A stretch of DNA of 64,000 bases from Chromatium okenii (lineage in GTDB: Bacteria > Pseudomonadota > Gammaproteobacteria > Chromatiales > Chromatiaceae), in assembly GCF_002958735.1 (NCBI RefSeq), contig NZ_PPGH01000037.1:884001-948000 (forward strand). The letters run 5' to 3'. The first letter of the stretch is position 1, and every line of letters starts with the position of its first letter. The notes below the pieces were generated by a model. The model was not told the DNA's origin and ran no database searches. It was given only the letters and a program-made list of their open reading frames with translations. A program made the translations under genes and the position numbers. Of this stretch, positions 28,873 through 37,751 are shown one piece after another.

Positions 28873-30714
28873 ATGCTTGAATATAAAAGTGAAATCATGT
28901 CATTAACGCCTGATTGTCTCGCTCAACTTAAATTGCGGCAGGCGCCGTTCGAGGCAATGCCCGACGAAACCTTTTTGTATACAGACCCGTTGCTGGAGAG
29001 TCTGGTCGAAACGGCAATTCGAGCGTTGGCGGTATCGGGTGCAATTGTCATTTTGGCGGGCGCAGACGGTGCGGGGCGCAGCATTCAATTGATGCGTTTG
29101 CTCGGCGGGTTGGGTGAGCAGTTTGAAATCATTGCGTTTCGCGGACGCGCCAGCATTCCTTTTGCGGCAGTGGAAGCGACGATTCGTCATCACTTTGACA
29201 CGCTCGGTTTGGATCATCCTGAACGAACAGTGCGGGAACTGTTGACAGAGCGCGGGCGCAGTGGCGTGGCGGTGGTGCTGGCGGTCGATGATGCACATTT
29301 ACTGGGCACGGAAAGCATTGATCGTTTGCTGCGTCTGCGCAGTGAAGTTTTAGAAACGAGCGGACAGGGTTTGCGGCTGGTGTTGGTTGGCGATCCTACG
29401 CTCAATCGCAACCGCTTGCCGCTGCCGGATGTCGCAGATGCCAATCAAGTGGTGCGCTTGAATCTGCGCCCATTTAATCTCGAACAAGCTGGCGCGTATT
29501 TGCGACATCGGCTGCGGGTTGCTGGCGCTGATGATCCGATGACTTTTCTCAGTTCGGGTGATATTGCTGCGCTGCAATCAAGCGGTCAGGGTATTCCAGC
29601 GGCGTTGAATGCTCAGGCGAATGCGTGGCTGTTGCGCCGTTGCCGCAGTGCGCACGGAGTACGTCAATCCATCGTGGGCAAAATTAGTCATCTGATGATG
29701 CCAACCAGTGCAGCGGCGGCACCAGCCGAAGTAGCATTAACGCCAAGTCGTTTAGCGACTGCGGACTCGCCCGCAGCACCCGAACCGCCACCTGCGCCAC
29801 CGCTTGCGCCACCACCATCATTTGCACCAGAAACGTTTGCGCCGCGCCAGCCGCCACCCCATTTGGCAGGAATGCTAGATTTGGAAGAACGGGTGACGTT
29901 GTCACAAGCTCCGCCACAAAATCCTGAATTGTCACGGTTTTTGGTGCAGGAAGAAAAACTCAGTGAACTCTCTGATTTTGATCGCGTTCTCAGCCAAATT
30001 CGCAACAGCCAATTACCGCCGCTGCCCACTTCATCAACGCCTAAACCCACGCCCAAACCGTCGCTCACCACTGCGGCGCAGATGATTAATCGCTCGTGGT
30101 TTATTCCGGCAGTGCTGGGCGTGGTGATCGTGATGATCGTGGTGCCAGTGGTATGGCAGCTTCACAGCGCCAAACCGACTGCGCCAGCGCCGGTTGCTCC
30201 GGTGACGCCGGTGATGCCAATACCGCCACGGTTGCCGCCGCGCACGACCGATGCTGCGCCGCTGCATCCCGTGCCGCTCAATGCTGACGATCAAACGAAT
30301 CCTGTTGCAGTGAATCAGCAACCGCTGCCTGCGACCACGCCGGAAGAGCCTCCACGTCAATTTGGAACGCTCGGCGCTGAGGAACCGCGCCAGCCACTAC
30401 CGGTTGCCGCGCCAACTGTGCCGGTTAAAATTGATGTGGCTGCCGATCAAGATTGGTTGAAAAGACAAGACCTTGGGCGTTTTACCGTGCAAGTCATCGC
30501 AGCGCGTACCCAAGCGATTGCCACTGATTTTATTGAGACAAATCAATTAGAAGGCTTTCATGTCGTTAAAACGCGGGCATTTTTGGTGGTGATCGTCGGC
30601 AGCTATCCAAATCGGGCGACAGCGGAAAATGCTATTCGCGCCTTGCCTGCCGCAGTGCGAGCAGGTGGTCCGTGGGTGCGTACCATTGGCTCGGTGTTGG
30701 AGTCACAGCGTTAA
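28873..30714 (+). CDS. DamX-like protein: AAA ATPase-type domain, membrane helix, SPOR domain
   Basis: A 613-residue protein with an N-terminal ExeA-like AAA domain (about 1-280), a Pro/Ala-rich cytoplasmic linker, one transmembrane helix (about 405-428, FIPAVLGVVIVMIVVPVVW), a Pro-rich periplasmic linker and a C-terminal SPOR domain (about 530-613, FTVQVIAARTQAIATDFIE to VIVGSYPNRATAENAI). SPOR domains bind denuded glycan at the septum, so a cell-division role like that of DamX is likely. The P-loop is degenerate (GADGAGRS, Arg instead of Lys), although the Walker B-like VVLAVDDAH is kept, so ATP hydrolysis is doubtful. The start could also be Met9. Confidence 0.82.
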   Translation: MLEYKSEIMSLTPDCLAQLKLRQAPFEAMPDETFLYTDPLLESLVETAIRALAVSGAIVILAGADGAGRSIQLMRLLGGLGEQFEIIAFRGRASIPFAAVEATIRHHFDTLGLDHPERTVRELLTERGRSGVAVVLAVDDAHLLGTESIDRLLRLRSEVLETSGQGLRLVLVGDPTLNRNRLPLPDVADANQVVRLNLRPFNLEQAGAYLRHRLRVAGADDPMTFLSSGDIAALQSSGQGIPAALNAQANAWLLRRCRSAHGVRQSIVGKISHLMMPTSAAAAPAEVALTPSRLATADSPAAPEPPPAPPLAPPPSFAPETFAPRQPPPHLAGMLDLEERVTLSQAPPQNPELSRFLVQEEKLSELSDFDRVLSQIRNSQLPPLPTSSTPKPTPKPSLTTAAQMINRSWFIPAVLGVVIVMIVVPVVWQLHSAKPTAPAPVAPVTPVMPIPPRLPPRTTDAAPLHPVPLNADDQTNPVAVNQQPLPATTPEEPPRQFGTLGAEEPRQPLPVAAPTVPVKIDVAADQDWLKRQDLGRFTVQVIAARTQAIATDFIETNQLEGFHVVKTRAFLVVIVGSYPNRATAENAIRALPAAVRAGGPWVRTIGSVLESQR

Positions 30715-30762
30715 TTTGCTGCAATAAGCTATGCTTGACTAAGCACCGCGAGGATTTGGCGC

Positions 30763-31467
30763 ATGGACATTCATTCTGCAATCCCTTCAATTCCAAGCCG
30801 TTTTGTGCCGCAGACGACGACCAGCACTGCGCCTGTAAAACCAACGGCAAACGATGCAGCAGCGTCCTCAACTTCTGCGCCTTCAACCACAACGGAAGCT
30901 CGTGCTGCGGCTCGCACCACTGCAACTGCGGCAGTGAAAACCCTAACGCCGGATGAGCTGGCGGCGCTGCAATTTTTAAAACAACGCGATACCGAAGTTC
31001 GCGCCCATGAGCAGGCACACATGGCAGTGGGCGGACGCTACATCACCAGCGGCGCGAATTACAGTTATCAAACTGGCGCAGATGGAGTGCGTTACGCGAT
31101 TGGCGGTGAAGTCGGCATTGACACCTCGCCGGTGGATGGCGATCCGGCAGCGACACTTGATAAAGCGCGAATCGTGCGGCAAGCGGCGCTGGCTCCGGCT
31201 GAACCGTCAGGGCAGGATTTGCAGGTCGCCGCTGCCGCAACCACGATGGAAACCAACGCTGCACAGGATTTGCGCACCTTGACGCAGTTGCAGCAGAAAA
31301 AGCAGGAAACGGAATTGGCACAATCGCGGGCGCAAATGTCAACCGAACGTGACGCTGCATCAACGACTGCGCCGAATGCTGATTTGACTGCGCGTGACCA
31401 ACTGACGCAGCGTATTTCTGCTTTTTTCACTGGTGCAGCATTTGGCAATTTCAATCAGTTCGCTTAA
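30763..31467 (+). CDS. SprA-related family protein, putative metalloprotease
   Basis: A 234-residue protein with a low-complexity Thr/Ala-rich N-terminal third and the SprA-related core: LKQRDTEVRAHEQAHMAVGG, YSYQTGADGVRYAIGGEVGIDTSPV and KARIVRQAALAPAEPSGQD. HEQAH resembles an HExxH zinc site, from which the proposed protease function derives; it has not been shown to my knowledge. No signal peptide is visible. It follows the SPOR gene by 48 bases in the same direction and may be co-transcribed. Confidence 0.82.
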   Translation: MDIHSAIPSIPSRFVPQTTTSTAPVKPTANDAAASSTSAPSTTTEARAAARTTATAAVKTLTPDELAALQFLKQRDTEVRAHEQAHMAVGGRYITSGANYSYQTGADGVRYAIGGEVGIDTSPVDGDPAATLDKARIVRQAALAPAEPSGQDLQVAAAATTMETNAAQDLRTLTQLQQKKQETELAQSRAQMSTERDAASTTAPNADLTARDQLTQRISAFFTGAAFGNFNQFA

Positions 31468-31551
31468 ACATCAACGCTCGCGCCAGCAGCCATACGCTCA
31501 AGTTCCCAGCCCGGTCGCCGTTACGACGGCTGATAACAACCGGAGGAACCG

Positions 31552-31869
31552 ATGATGTTCAAACAGGAAGTGGTTGCTTCACCCAGCACCCAAACGCCGA
31601 CGTCCATCAGGCGATTTTCTCCTGCGCTGATTTTGGGATTCATGCCAGCTTTTCGGCATCGGGACAGCGGTGAAGTGCGGTTATGCCGAGGCGCTGATGG
31701 GCAGTTGGCGAATCAACACCTATTCGATGCGTTGCCCGCATACTGGATCGCCGAACGCGATGAGGATGGATGTTCAATCGCATTGGTCGCAGCGGTGGAG
31801 GCAGGTTATTGGCGCAGCGATGGGTTTTGGCGTCTGATTGATCTTCTGCATCCGAATTTAGATAGCTGA
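31552..31869 (+). CDS. Small hypothetical protein
   Basis: A 105-residue ORF with a strong GGAGG ribosome-binding site 6 bases before the ATG at 31552 (a second in-frame ATG follows directly). The sequence (SIRRFSPALILGFMPAFRHR, CRGADGQLANQHLFDALPAYW) has no motif I recognise. It lies 20 bases before pfkA in the same direction, so it is probably translated with it. Confidence 0.6.
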   Translation: MMFKQEVVASPSTQTPTSIRRFSPALILGFMPAFRHRDSGEVRLCRGADGQLANQHLFDALPAYWIAERDEDGCSIALVAAVEAGYWRSDGFWRLIDLLHPNLDS

Positions 31870-31889
31870 ATCGCAATGGAGAACACGAA

Positions 31890-32873
31890 TTGAATAATCA
31901 ACGTTTGCATCGAATTGGCGTATTAACCAGCGGTGGTGATGCGCCCGGTATGAATGCTTGTTTACGCGCCATTGTGCGCACAGCGGTGTATCACAATTTA
32001 GAAGTGATTGGTTTTCAACACGGTTATCGCGGCGTATTACTGGGCGAATATCAAGTGCTTGATGCGCGGTCAGTTGCCAACATTATTCAACGCGGCGGAA
32101 CGATTCTCGGCAGCGCCCGTTGCCCGGAAATGCACCACGCAGAAGGTGTAGAACGAGCCGCTAAAAACTTAAAAGGATTGGGAATTGATGCGCTGCTGGT
32201 GATTGGTGGCAATGGTTCAATGCAAGGTGCAGTGTCATTATCAGAACATTGGTCTGGGCAAATCATTGGTTTGCCGGGCACAATTGATAATGATCTCGGT
32301 GGCACCGATTGGACAATTGGTTTTTTCACTGCGTTGGATACCGCATTAGATGCAGTGGATCGACTGCGTGACACTGCCGATGCGTTCGACCGTATTTTTT
32401 TATTAGAAGTGATGGGGCGTCATGCTGGGTGGATTGCATTATTTACTGGTATTGGCGGCGGCGCTGAAGAGATTTTAATTCCCGAACAGGCTTATGATCC
32501 TGAAACCATTATTACGCGCATTAAAGAATATCGCGCTCGCGGTAAAAAGAGTTTGGTTGTCGTCGTCGCAGAAGGTGCTTGTAACGGCGGAGTGCAGCAA
32601 GTCGCTGTAGATATTGAAGGTCATGGTTTTGAAACGCGCACCTGCGTTCTCGGTCACGTGCAACGCGGCGGTTCTCCAGTGGCATTAGATCGTTATCTCG
32701 CTACTGAATTAGGCGTTTTTGCAGTGCAATCATTGCTGGCTGGCGAAACGCAAATGCTGGCGGGCAAATTAGGACAAGCCAATCAACTCGTGCCCTTGCG
32801 TGAGGCGCTGGCAGATCGCAATCATCAACCACCCACGCATTTATTAAAAATCAATCGTTTTTTAGCGACCTAA
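31890..32873 (+). CDS. pfkA: 6-phosphofructokinase (ATP type)
   Basis: Phosphorylates fructose 6-phosphate in glycolysis. The 327-residue protein has GVLTSGGDAPGMNACLRAIVR, the catalytic PGTIDNDLGGTDWTIGF and EVMGRHAGWIALFTG. PGTIDND (Gly, not Lys) and the Gly in GGNGS point to ATP rather than pyrophosphate as donor. In GGNGS the usual Asp that helps bind magnesium is Asn. The start is a TTG at 31890 behind a GGAGA site; no suitable ATG exists. A strong terminator follows. Confidence 0.93.
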   Translation: MNNQRLHRIGVLTSGGDAPGMNACLRAIVRTAVYHNLEVIGFQHGYRGVLLGEYQVLDARSVANIIQRGGTILGSARCPEMHHAEGVERAAKNLKGLGIDALLVIGGNGSMQGAVSLSEHWSGQIIGLPGTIDNDLGGTDWTIGFFTALDTALDAVDRLRDTADAFDRIFLLEVMGRHAGWIALFTGIGGGAEEILIPEQAYDPETIITRIKEYRARGKKSLVVVVAEGACNGGVQQVAVDIEGHGFETRTCVLGHVQRGGSPVALDRYLATELGVFAVQSLLAGETQMLAGKLGQANQLVPLREALADRNHQPPTHLLKINRFLAT

Positions 32874-32890
32874 ACGCTGCGTGATTCACC

Positions 32891-32930
32891 AAAAAAGCCG
32901 CGTTTTTTGAATTAAAATGGCGGCTTTTTT
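32891..32930. terminator. Bidirectional rho-independent terminator
   Basis: AAAAAAGCCGC at 32891-32901 pairs with GCGGCTTTTTT at 32920-32930. The symmetry, with A and T runs, lets it end both pfkA and the convergent mtaD. Confidence 0.85.
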
Positions 32931-32936
32931 AATGGC

Positions 32937-34256
32937 TTAAACCGCGCTATCAATAATTCGTTTACCCCACGCCCGCGCTGCCGCAATCACTTCAGCGGAA
33001 TCAAGCGAAGTCGGCACACCATCGCGCACCACCTGATGCCCACGAATCCACACTTGTCGCACCTGCTGCCGACTCGCCGCATAAACCAATTGCGAGCCGG
33101 GATGATAGACCGGCTGCGTGTGTAAATCGTTGAAATCCAACGCAACAATATCCGCCGACTTGCCCACTTCCAGCGAACCAATTTCATCTGCCAAACCCAG
33201 CGCCAGCGCTCCATTGATCGTCGCCATCCGCAGCGCGGCAGTGGCAGACACAGCAGTCGCAGAACCGGCAACGCCTTTGCCGAGCAGCGCCGCCGTGCGC
33301 ATTTCTCCCAATATATTCAAATCGTTATTGCTCGCTGCGCCATCGGTGCCGAGCGCGACATTCACGCCCGCTGCCAGCAATTTCTCCACCGGACAAAACC
33401 CGCTCGCCAACTTGAGATTGGATTCTGGGCAATGCACGACGTGCGCACCAGTCTCCGCCAGCCGCGCAATTTCCGCATCGTTAAGCTGCGTCATGTGAAT
33501 GGCGAGCAGCCGCGAGTTGATTAGCCCGAGCTGATCGAGGCGCTGGAACGGGCGCTGCCCGTGATCGCGTTCTGATTGCACAATTTCATCATGCGTTTCA
33601 TGCAGATGCAGATGAATCGGCACGTCAAGCTGCGCGGCCAGCGCGTTGATCCGCTGCAACGGCGCATCCGATACGGCATAGGGCGAATGTGGCGCAAAGG
33701 CGACGCGAATCAGCGGGTGGTCACGATACGCAGCGTGAAGCGCCAGCCCTTTGCTCAAATACTCGTCGGCGTTGGCGGCATAACCGGTCGGAAAATCCAC
33801 CACAATCATGCCAATCACCGCTCGCATTCCCGCATCTGCCGTCACCTGCGCGGTGACTTCGGGATGAAAATACATGTCGTGATAACAGGTGACGCCGCCG
33901 CACAACATCTCCAGCACCGCCAGCCGCGTCCCGTCGCGCACAAACTCCGCATCCACCCAGCGTTGCTCGGTCGGCCAGATGTAATCGTGCAGCCACGTCA
34001 TCAGCGGCAAATCGTCCGCCAATCCGCGCAGCAGCGTCATCGCCGCGTGGGTGTGCGCATTGACCAAGCCGGGAATCAGCACATGTTCTGGCAATTCAAG
34101 CACTTGCTGCGCGTGAATTGACTGCCGCGCTTCCGCTGCCGGCACAATCGCCACAATCCGCCCGTCGGCGATGGCGAGCGCGTGGTTGGTCAATTGGCGA
34201 TTGTCCCGATCAACGGGAAGTATCCACTGCGGATAGATGACGAGTTCAGCCTGCAT
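32937..34256 (-). CDS. mtaD: TRZ/ATZ amidohydrolase, 5'-methylthioadenosine/S-adenosylhomocysteine deaminase
   Basis: Zinc amidohydrolase of 439 residues with the metal motif [27 protein letters not shown], the His of [14 protein letters not shown] and [17 protein letters not shown] with the catalytic Asp. The group deaminates methylthioadenosine or S-adenosylhomocysteine in purine and methionine salvage. It is divergent from mtnA with 65 bases between the starts, which supports a role in methylthioadenosine metabolism. Confidence 0.92.
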   Translation of the reverse strand: MQAELVIYPQWILPVDRDNRQLTNHALAIADGRIVAIVPAAEARQSIHAQQVLELPEHVLIPGLVNAHTHAAMTLLRGLADDLPLMTWLHDYIWPTEQRWVDAEFVRDGTRLAVLEMLCGGVTCYHDMYFHPEVTAQVTADAGMRAVIGMIVVDFPTGYAANADEYLSKGLALHAAYRDHPLIRVAFAPHSPYAVSDAPLQRINALAAQLDVPIHLHLHETHDEIVQSERDHGQRPFQRLDQLGLINSRLLAIHMTQLNDAEIARLAETGAHVVHCPESNLKLASGFCPVEKLLAAGVNVALGTDGAASNNDLNILGEMRTAALLGKGVAGSATAVSATAALRMATINGALALGLADEIGSLEVGKSADIVALDFNDLHTQPVYHPGSQLVYAASRQQVRQVWIRGHQVVRDGVPTSLDSAEVIAAARAWGKRIIDSAV

Positions 34257-34321
34257 CGGTGCGTCCTTTGGTTATAACGGGGAATCAGCGAGAATGCGCG
34301 GCAACATGCCACATGGAGCGA

Positions 34322-35380
34322 ATGATGAAAACCACTGCACCAACCATTCCCACGCCTGACGATGCCGCGCTGTGGCACGACGGGCATTTGTATTTAGCCG
34401 ATCAGCGGATTTTGCCGCAGCGGGCAGAATTTCTCGTTTACGATCAAGCCGCTGCCGTCGCCGACGCGATTCGCGCAATGGTCGTGCGCGGTGCGCCAGC
34501 GATTGGGATTGCTGCTGCCTATGGCGTGGTGTTAGCCGGACGCGCTGCGTTTACCGCTGCTGGCGCGGGCTGGAAAACGGCAATCACGGCGGATTTAGCC
34601 CGGCTCGCGGCATCGCGCCCGACGGCGGTCAATCTATTTTGGGCGCTGCGGCGGATGGAGGCGTTGATCGCGCAGCTCGCTGACGGCGATCCGACTGGCG
34701 CGTTGTTAAACGAGGCGTTGGCGATTCATCAAGAAGATCGGGATGCGAATCGGCGCATCGGTGAGTTGGGCGCGGCGCTGATAACGCAACCGACTGACAT
34801 CATTACACATTGCAACGCTGGCGCATTGGCGACTGGCGGTTATGGCACGGCGCTGGGCGTGGTACGCAGCGCGTTTGCGGCGGGTAAGATCGGGCGCGTG
34901 TTTGCGGATGAAACCCGCCCATGGCTGCAAGGTGCGCGGCTGACGGCGTGGGAATTGATGCACGACGGGATTCCGGTCACGTTGCAGGCGGACTGCGCGG
35001 CAGCGAGTTTGATGGCGACGGGAACGGTGGGCTGGGTGATTGTCGGCTCGGATCGGATCGCGGCGAATGGCGATGTGGCGAACAAAATCGGCACTTATGG
35101 TTTAGCGGTGCTGGCGAGGCATCACGGAATCAAGGTGATGGTCGCTGCGCCGACGTCGACGGTGGATATGAGCATCGCCAGCGGCGCGGAAATTCCAATT
35201 GAAGAGCGCGATCCAGCGGAATTGCTGGGCTGTGGCGGGCAACAATTAGCGCCGGTGGGCTGCGTGGCGCGAAATCCGGTGTTTGATGTGACGCCGGCGG
35301 CGCTGGTGGATGCCATCGTCACTGAGCGCGGGGTGGTTTTGAATCCGACAACTGAAAAGATGCGGGGGCTGATGGGGTGA
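34322..35380 (+). CDS. mtnA: S-methyl-5-thioribose-1-phosphate isomerase
   Basis: Isomerises methylthioribose 1-phosphate to methylthioribulose 1-phosphate in the methionine salvage pathway. The protein has [49 protein letters not shown]-type sequence, [20 protein letters not shown], and [19 protein letters not shown] (active-site Asp). The start ATG 34322 was chosen because it follows a GGAGC site and gives 352 residues, the family length; an upstream GTG at 34259 would add 21 atypical residues. It pairs divergently with mtaD; other salvage genes are not seen. Confidence 0.94.
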   Translation: MMKTTAPTIPTPDDAALWHDGHLYLADQRILPQRAEFLVYDQAAAVADAIRAMVVRGAPAIGIAAAYGVVLAGRAAFTAAGAGWKTAITADLARLAASRPTAVNLFWALRRMEALIAQLADGDPTGALLNEALAIHQEDRDANRRIGELGAALITQPTDIITHCNAGALATGGYGTALGVVRSAFAAGKIGRVFADETRPWLQGARLTAWELMHDGIPVTLQADCAAASLMATGTVGWVIVGSDRIAANGDVANKIGTYGLAVLARHHGIKVMVAAPTSTVDMSIASGAEIPIEERDPAELLGCGGQQLAPVGCVARNPVFDVTPAALVDAIVTERGVVLNPTTEKMRGLMG

Positions 35381-35481
35381 AGTTTGATAACCGCATCATG
35401 CTGGGGTGATGCGGTTGATGGCGCTCAATATCTATTTACCTGTTGATAGACTCCAGCTCAAACCATCCTTGTTAAATGTGA

Positions 35482-36243
35482 TTAAAATTTACAAAAAATA
35501 CCATCACTTTTACGAAAAGGGTTTTCCTGAATTAATCGAGGGATTGTAGTTCCATAACAACCAAATTTTTTCCACGCTTTAGAACATATTCCGCGTTTTT
35601 CATCATCAAAGGCTAAAGACAAGCCTTTCACACATGCTTGATTATATGGCGATTCAGGTCCTCTGATTTTCATTCCAACTTTATATTCAATTTTTGTTTC
35701 TGTATCGATTCTCATATTCAGGTCTTTACAAACCATTGTCGCTTGCAACGCATAGCAAAAATCTTTTACTAAATCCTCGTATCTAAGATTTTTTTCTTGA
35801 CTCAAATTCTTGGCGTTGCCGTTTGAATCTGTCCCGACTGAAAAGTCGTAAATAACTAACATTTTTCCTGATTCAATCCCTTTTCCAGAGTATTTGCCAA
35901 GTTCTGCCAGAGTAGATTTATTATGCCAAGCACCATTTAGATATGTAACTATCTCTGCCGTGTAGTTACCAAATAAAGGCAGCGTTTTATTAGTAAAATC
36001 CTTACTAATAAATGATCCATCGCTTTCTACAAAAATATCATAATCTTGGGCTGAATACCCTCCTATTTTAGATGATAGTGTAACCCCTAATTTTGTTCTA
36101 GGAGGAAGATTTGTAATACCTTTTATGAACACTTTTCCATCAATAAGTTCGTGCTCAACAATCAAATTAAGATCAGCAGCAGGAACACTTAGACCAAACA
36201 ACAGGCATAACACAAAAAACATAACTTTAGTAATCGGTAACAT
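35482..36243 (-). CDS. Secreted hypothetical protein, AT-rich
   Basis: The ATG at 36241-36243 has an AAAGGGG ribosome-binding site and begins a signal peptide (TKVMFFVLCLLFGLSVPAAD), giving 253 residues with about 230 exported. Ten or so cysteine residues in the second half (FCYALQATMVCKD, NQACVKGL, GICSKAWKKFGCYG, GIFCKF) suggest disulfide bonds. No family is recognised. Base composition is clearly more AT-rich than the neighbouring mtnA, suggesting acquisition from elsewhere, together with the toxin-antitoxin genes that follow. Confidence 0.7.
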   Translation of the reverse strand: MLPITKVMFFVLCLLFGLSVPAADLNLIVEHELIDGKVFIKGITNLPPRTKLGVTLSSKIGGYSAQDYDIFVESDGSFISKDFTNKTLPLFGNYTAEIVTYLNGAWHNKSTLAELGKYSGKGIESGKMLVIYDFSVGTDSNGNAKNLSQEKNLRYEDLVKDFCYALQATMVCKDLNMRIDTETKIEYKVGMKIRGPESPYNQACVKGLSLAFDDEKRGICSKAWKKFGCYGTTIPRLIQENPFRKSDGIFCKF

Positions 36244-36401
36244 AGATACCCCTTTGTTTTTGCTAACAACACCTAGTAAAATGATTACTGCAACAGAATT
36301 TCGCTTTCTAAGAATCATGTCAAGTACTTTTTGCAGACAAACTACAACTTTTTAAGAATGTTCTCGTATTCTTTGTGAGAACCAATCCAAAACAATATAT
36401 T

Positions 36402-36662
36402 TCAGTGCTTTTTATAGATATCACTATGATGTCCGACAAGAATGACGACGATAAACAGTTCACTATTTTTGATCTCATAAATTACTCGATAATCGCCTAC
36501 TCTAATGCGCCAAGCATCTCTCCCAGATAGTTTTTTACATCCCAGTGGTCTGGGATCGTTCCCTAAATCATGTATTGCTATGATGATTTTTTCTTGATCT
36601 AAACAAGATATTTTTGCCAACGATTTTTGCGCTGATTTCTTTATTTGAATGGAGTAAATCAC
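36402..36662 (-). CDS. RelE/ParE-type toxin
   Basis: An 86-residue basic protein with the RelE pattern: MIYSIQIKKSAQKSLAKI, GNDPRPLGCKKLSG, and WRIRVGDYRVIYEI followed by a strand-rich end. RelE toxins cleave mRNA on the ribosome. It overlaps the upstream antitoxin gene as ATGA, the usual antitoxin-toxin order, so the two form one module. Confidence 0.9.
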   Translation of the reverse strand: MIYSIQIKKSAQKSLAKISCLDQEKIIIAIHDLGNDPRPLGCKKLSGRDAWRIRVGDYRVIYEIKNSELFIVVILVGHHSDIYKKH

Positions 36663-36862
36663 TCAAATTTTCCTGCTTTTATTTCCGCAACCGCTTGATC
36701 AAAATCTATAAAGCTATCATCTTCTTGTTTGGATCGGTCATAAGCACGGATTTCATCTAGTTCTTCCATCTCTTCAATAATTTCTTGCCATTCAGAATAC
36801 GGTATAACGACAGATTTCTTGTTCAAGTTTTCATCGACAATATATTCAGCATGTATGTTCAT
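36659..36862 (-). CDS. RelB/Phd-like antitoxin
   Basis: An acidic 67-residue protein (MNIHAEYIVDENLNKKSVVI, EWQEIIEEMEELDEIRAYD) with a DNA-binding-like N-terminus and an acidic C-terminus, as expected for the antitoxin that binds the RelE toxin encoded next. ATG 36862 was chosen over a TTG one codon upstream; an AGGT site precedes it. Confidence 0.82.
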   Translation of the reverse strand: MNIHAEYIVDENLNKKSVVIPYSEWQEIIEEMEELDEIRAYDRSKQEDDSFIDFDQAVAEIKAGKFE

Positions 36863-36965
36863 CAAGTGTTACCTAGTTAAACCGCTGTGATTTTAGTGGT
36901 ATTTTATTCGGAATCTAAAAACTGTGAGAACCAAATTATCCACTGTTTTTAGCGCAAGCAACTTG

Positions 36966-37205
36966 TCAGGCAACATCTGTCAGTTTTTGCGCAATACCTT
37001 TACCACACGTTGGTGGCGGCAATGGTTTACCCTCTTGTTTCCATAACGCTAACCATTCATCAACAATTGTACAAAGTTCGGTATAAACAGTTATTTCATC
37101 ATTCCCGTGACAGCATGGACCAATAACACCAGGGCATTGACCAACAAAGCATTGATCTTCATCCGACCATTCGACAATTTTTAAATATCTAGTACTATCT
37201 TTCAT
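36966..37205 (-). CDS. hicB: HicB-family antitoxin
   Basis: A 79-residue protein with the HicB-like pattern RYLKIVEWSDEDQCFVGQCPG, CCHGNDEITVYTELC and EWLALWKQEGKPLPPPT, which forms the RNase-H-like fold that sequesters HicA. It follows hicA with a 4-base overlap. Several cysteines are present. Confidence 0.88.
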   Translation of the reverse strand: MKDSTRYLKIVEWSDEDQCFVGQCPGVIGPCCHGNDEITVYTELCTIVDEWLALWKQEGKPLPPPTCGKGIAQKLTDVA

Positions 37206-37396
37206 CGCGTTGTCTCTTCGATTTTTTGTTTAACTTCACGCTCTTGATAAGGTTTTGCATCGTCACTGAGCTTGCCGGAAATCGTGATTCGAGACCCAGA
37301 ATCATGCTCAAAATTCCGGTGGCTTCCTTTTCCACCACGATTTTTAAATCTTGCTTTTTCAAGATCGCGTAACAATGATCTAATTTTACGAGGCAT
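37202..37396 (-). CDS. hicA: HicA-family toxin
   Basis: A 64-residue mRNA interferase with a double-stranded RNA-binding-like fold. The family motif is NRGGKGSHRNFEH with the catalytic His, followed by ITISGKLSDDAKPYQEREVKQ. Toxin-first order with an ATGA overlap into hicB is typical of HicAB. Confidence 0.9.
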   Translation of the reverse strand: MPRKIRSLLRDLEKARFKNRGGKGSHRNFEHDSGSRITISGKLSDDAKPYQEREVKQKIEETTR

Positions 37397-37444
37397 AATT
37401 TTTCTATATTCTGATGCCCTACAATAATTTTGTCGTGTGTGAAA

Positions 37445-37647
37445 TCACAGATCACTCAAATTCAAAGGTTGATATTTTTTCAAAGCTTCACCCGCGAAAC
37501 CTGATAAAAAATCTTCAGATTCAGCAAACAAAAAATCCCACTTTTTTCAACTGACAATTCATCCAATAGCCATCTTGCAATCATATTTTGCTGAATATCA
37601 GGGAGCTTAGAAGCCTCTTGAAATGCCTGTTTAAGTAATTGCGTCAT
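37445..37647 (-). CDS. Small antitoxin-like protein, one frameshift
   Basis: Reads MTQLLKQAFQEASKLPDIQQ, ARWLLDELSVEKKWDFLF, FLSGFAGEALKKYQP and ends NLSDL at TGA, if one A is added in the six-A run near 37543. Proteins of this size and pattern (AFEEASKLP.. AKWL.. ELE.. W) are commonly annotated as antitoxins beside PIN or RelE toxins. No toxin partner lies directly next to it; the upstream neighbour is a diguanylate cyclase. It may be a solitary remnant of a third module. Confidence 0.6.
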
Positions 37648-37751
37648 GTTATTTCTCTTTGTTGCTGTGAACGAAATTTCATAGATGAATTAGAAACACT
37701 TTTTGCGCGGCATTATCAGATTTATTGCGAGGCTTTTAATCAGGATGCTAA

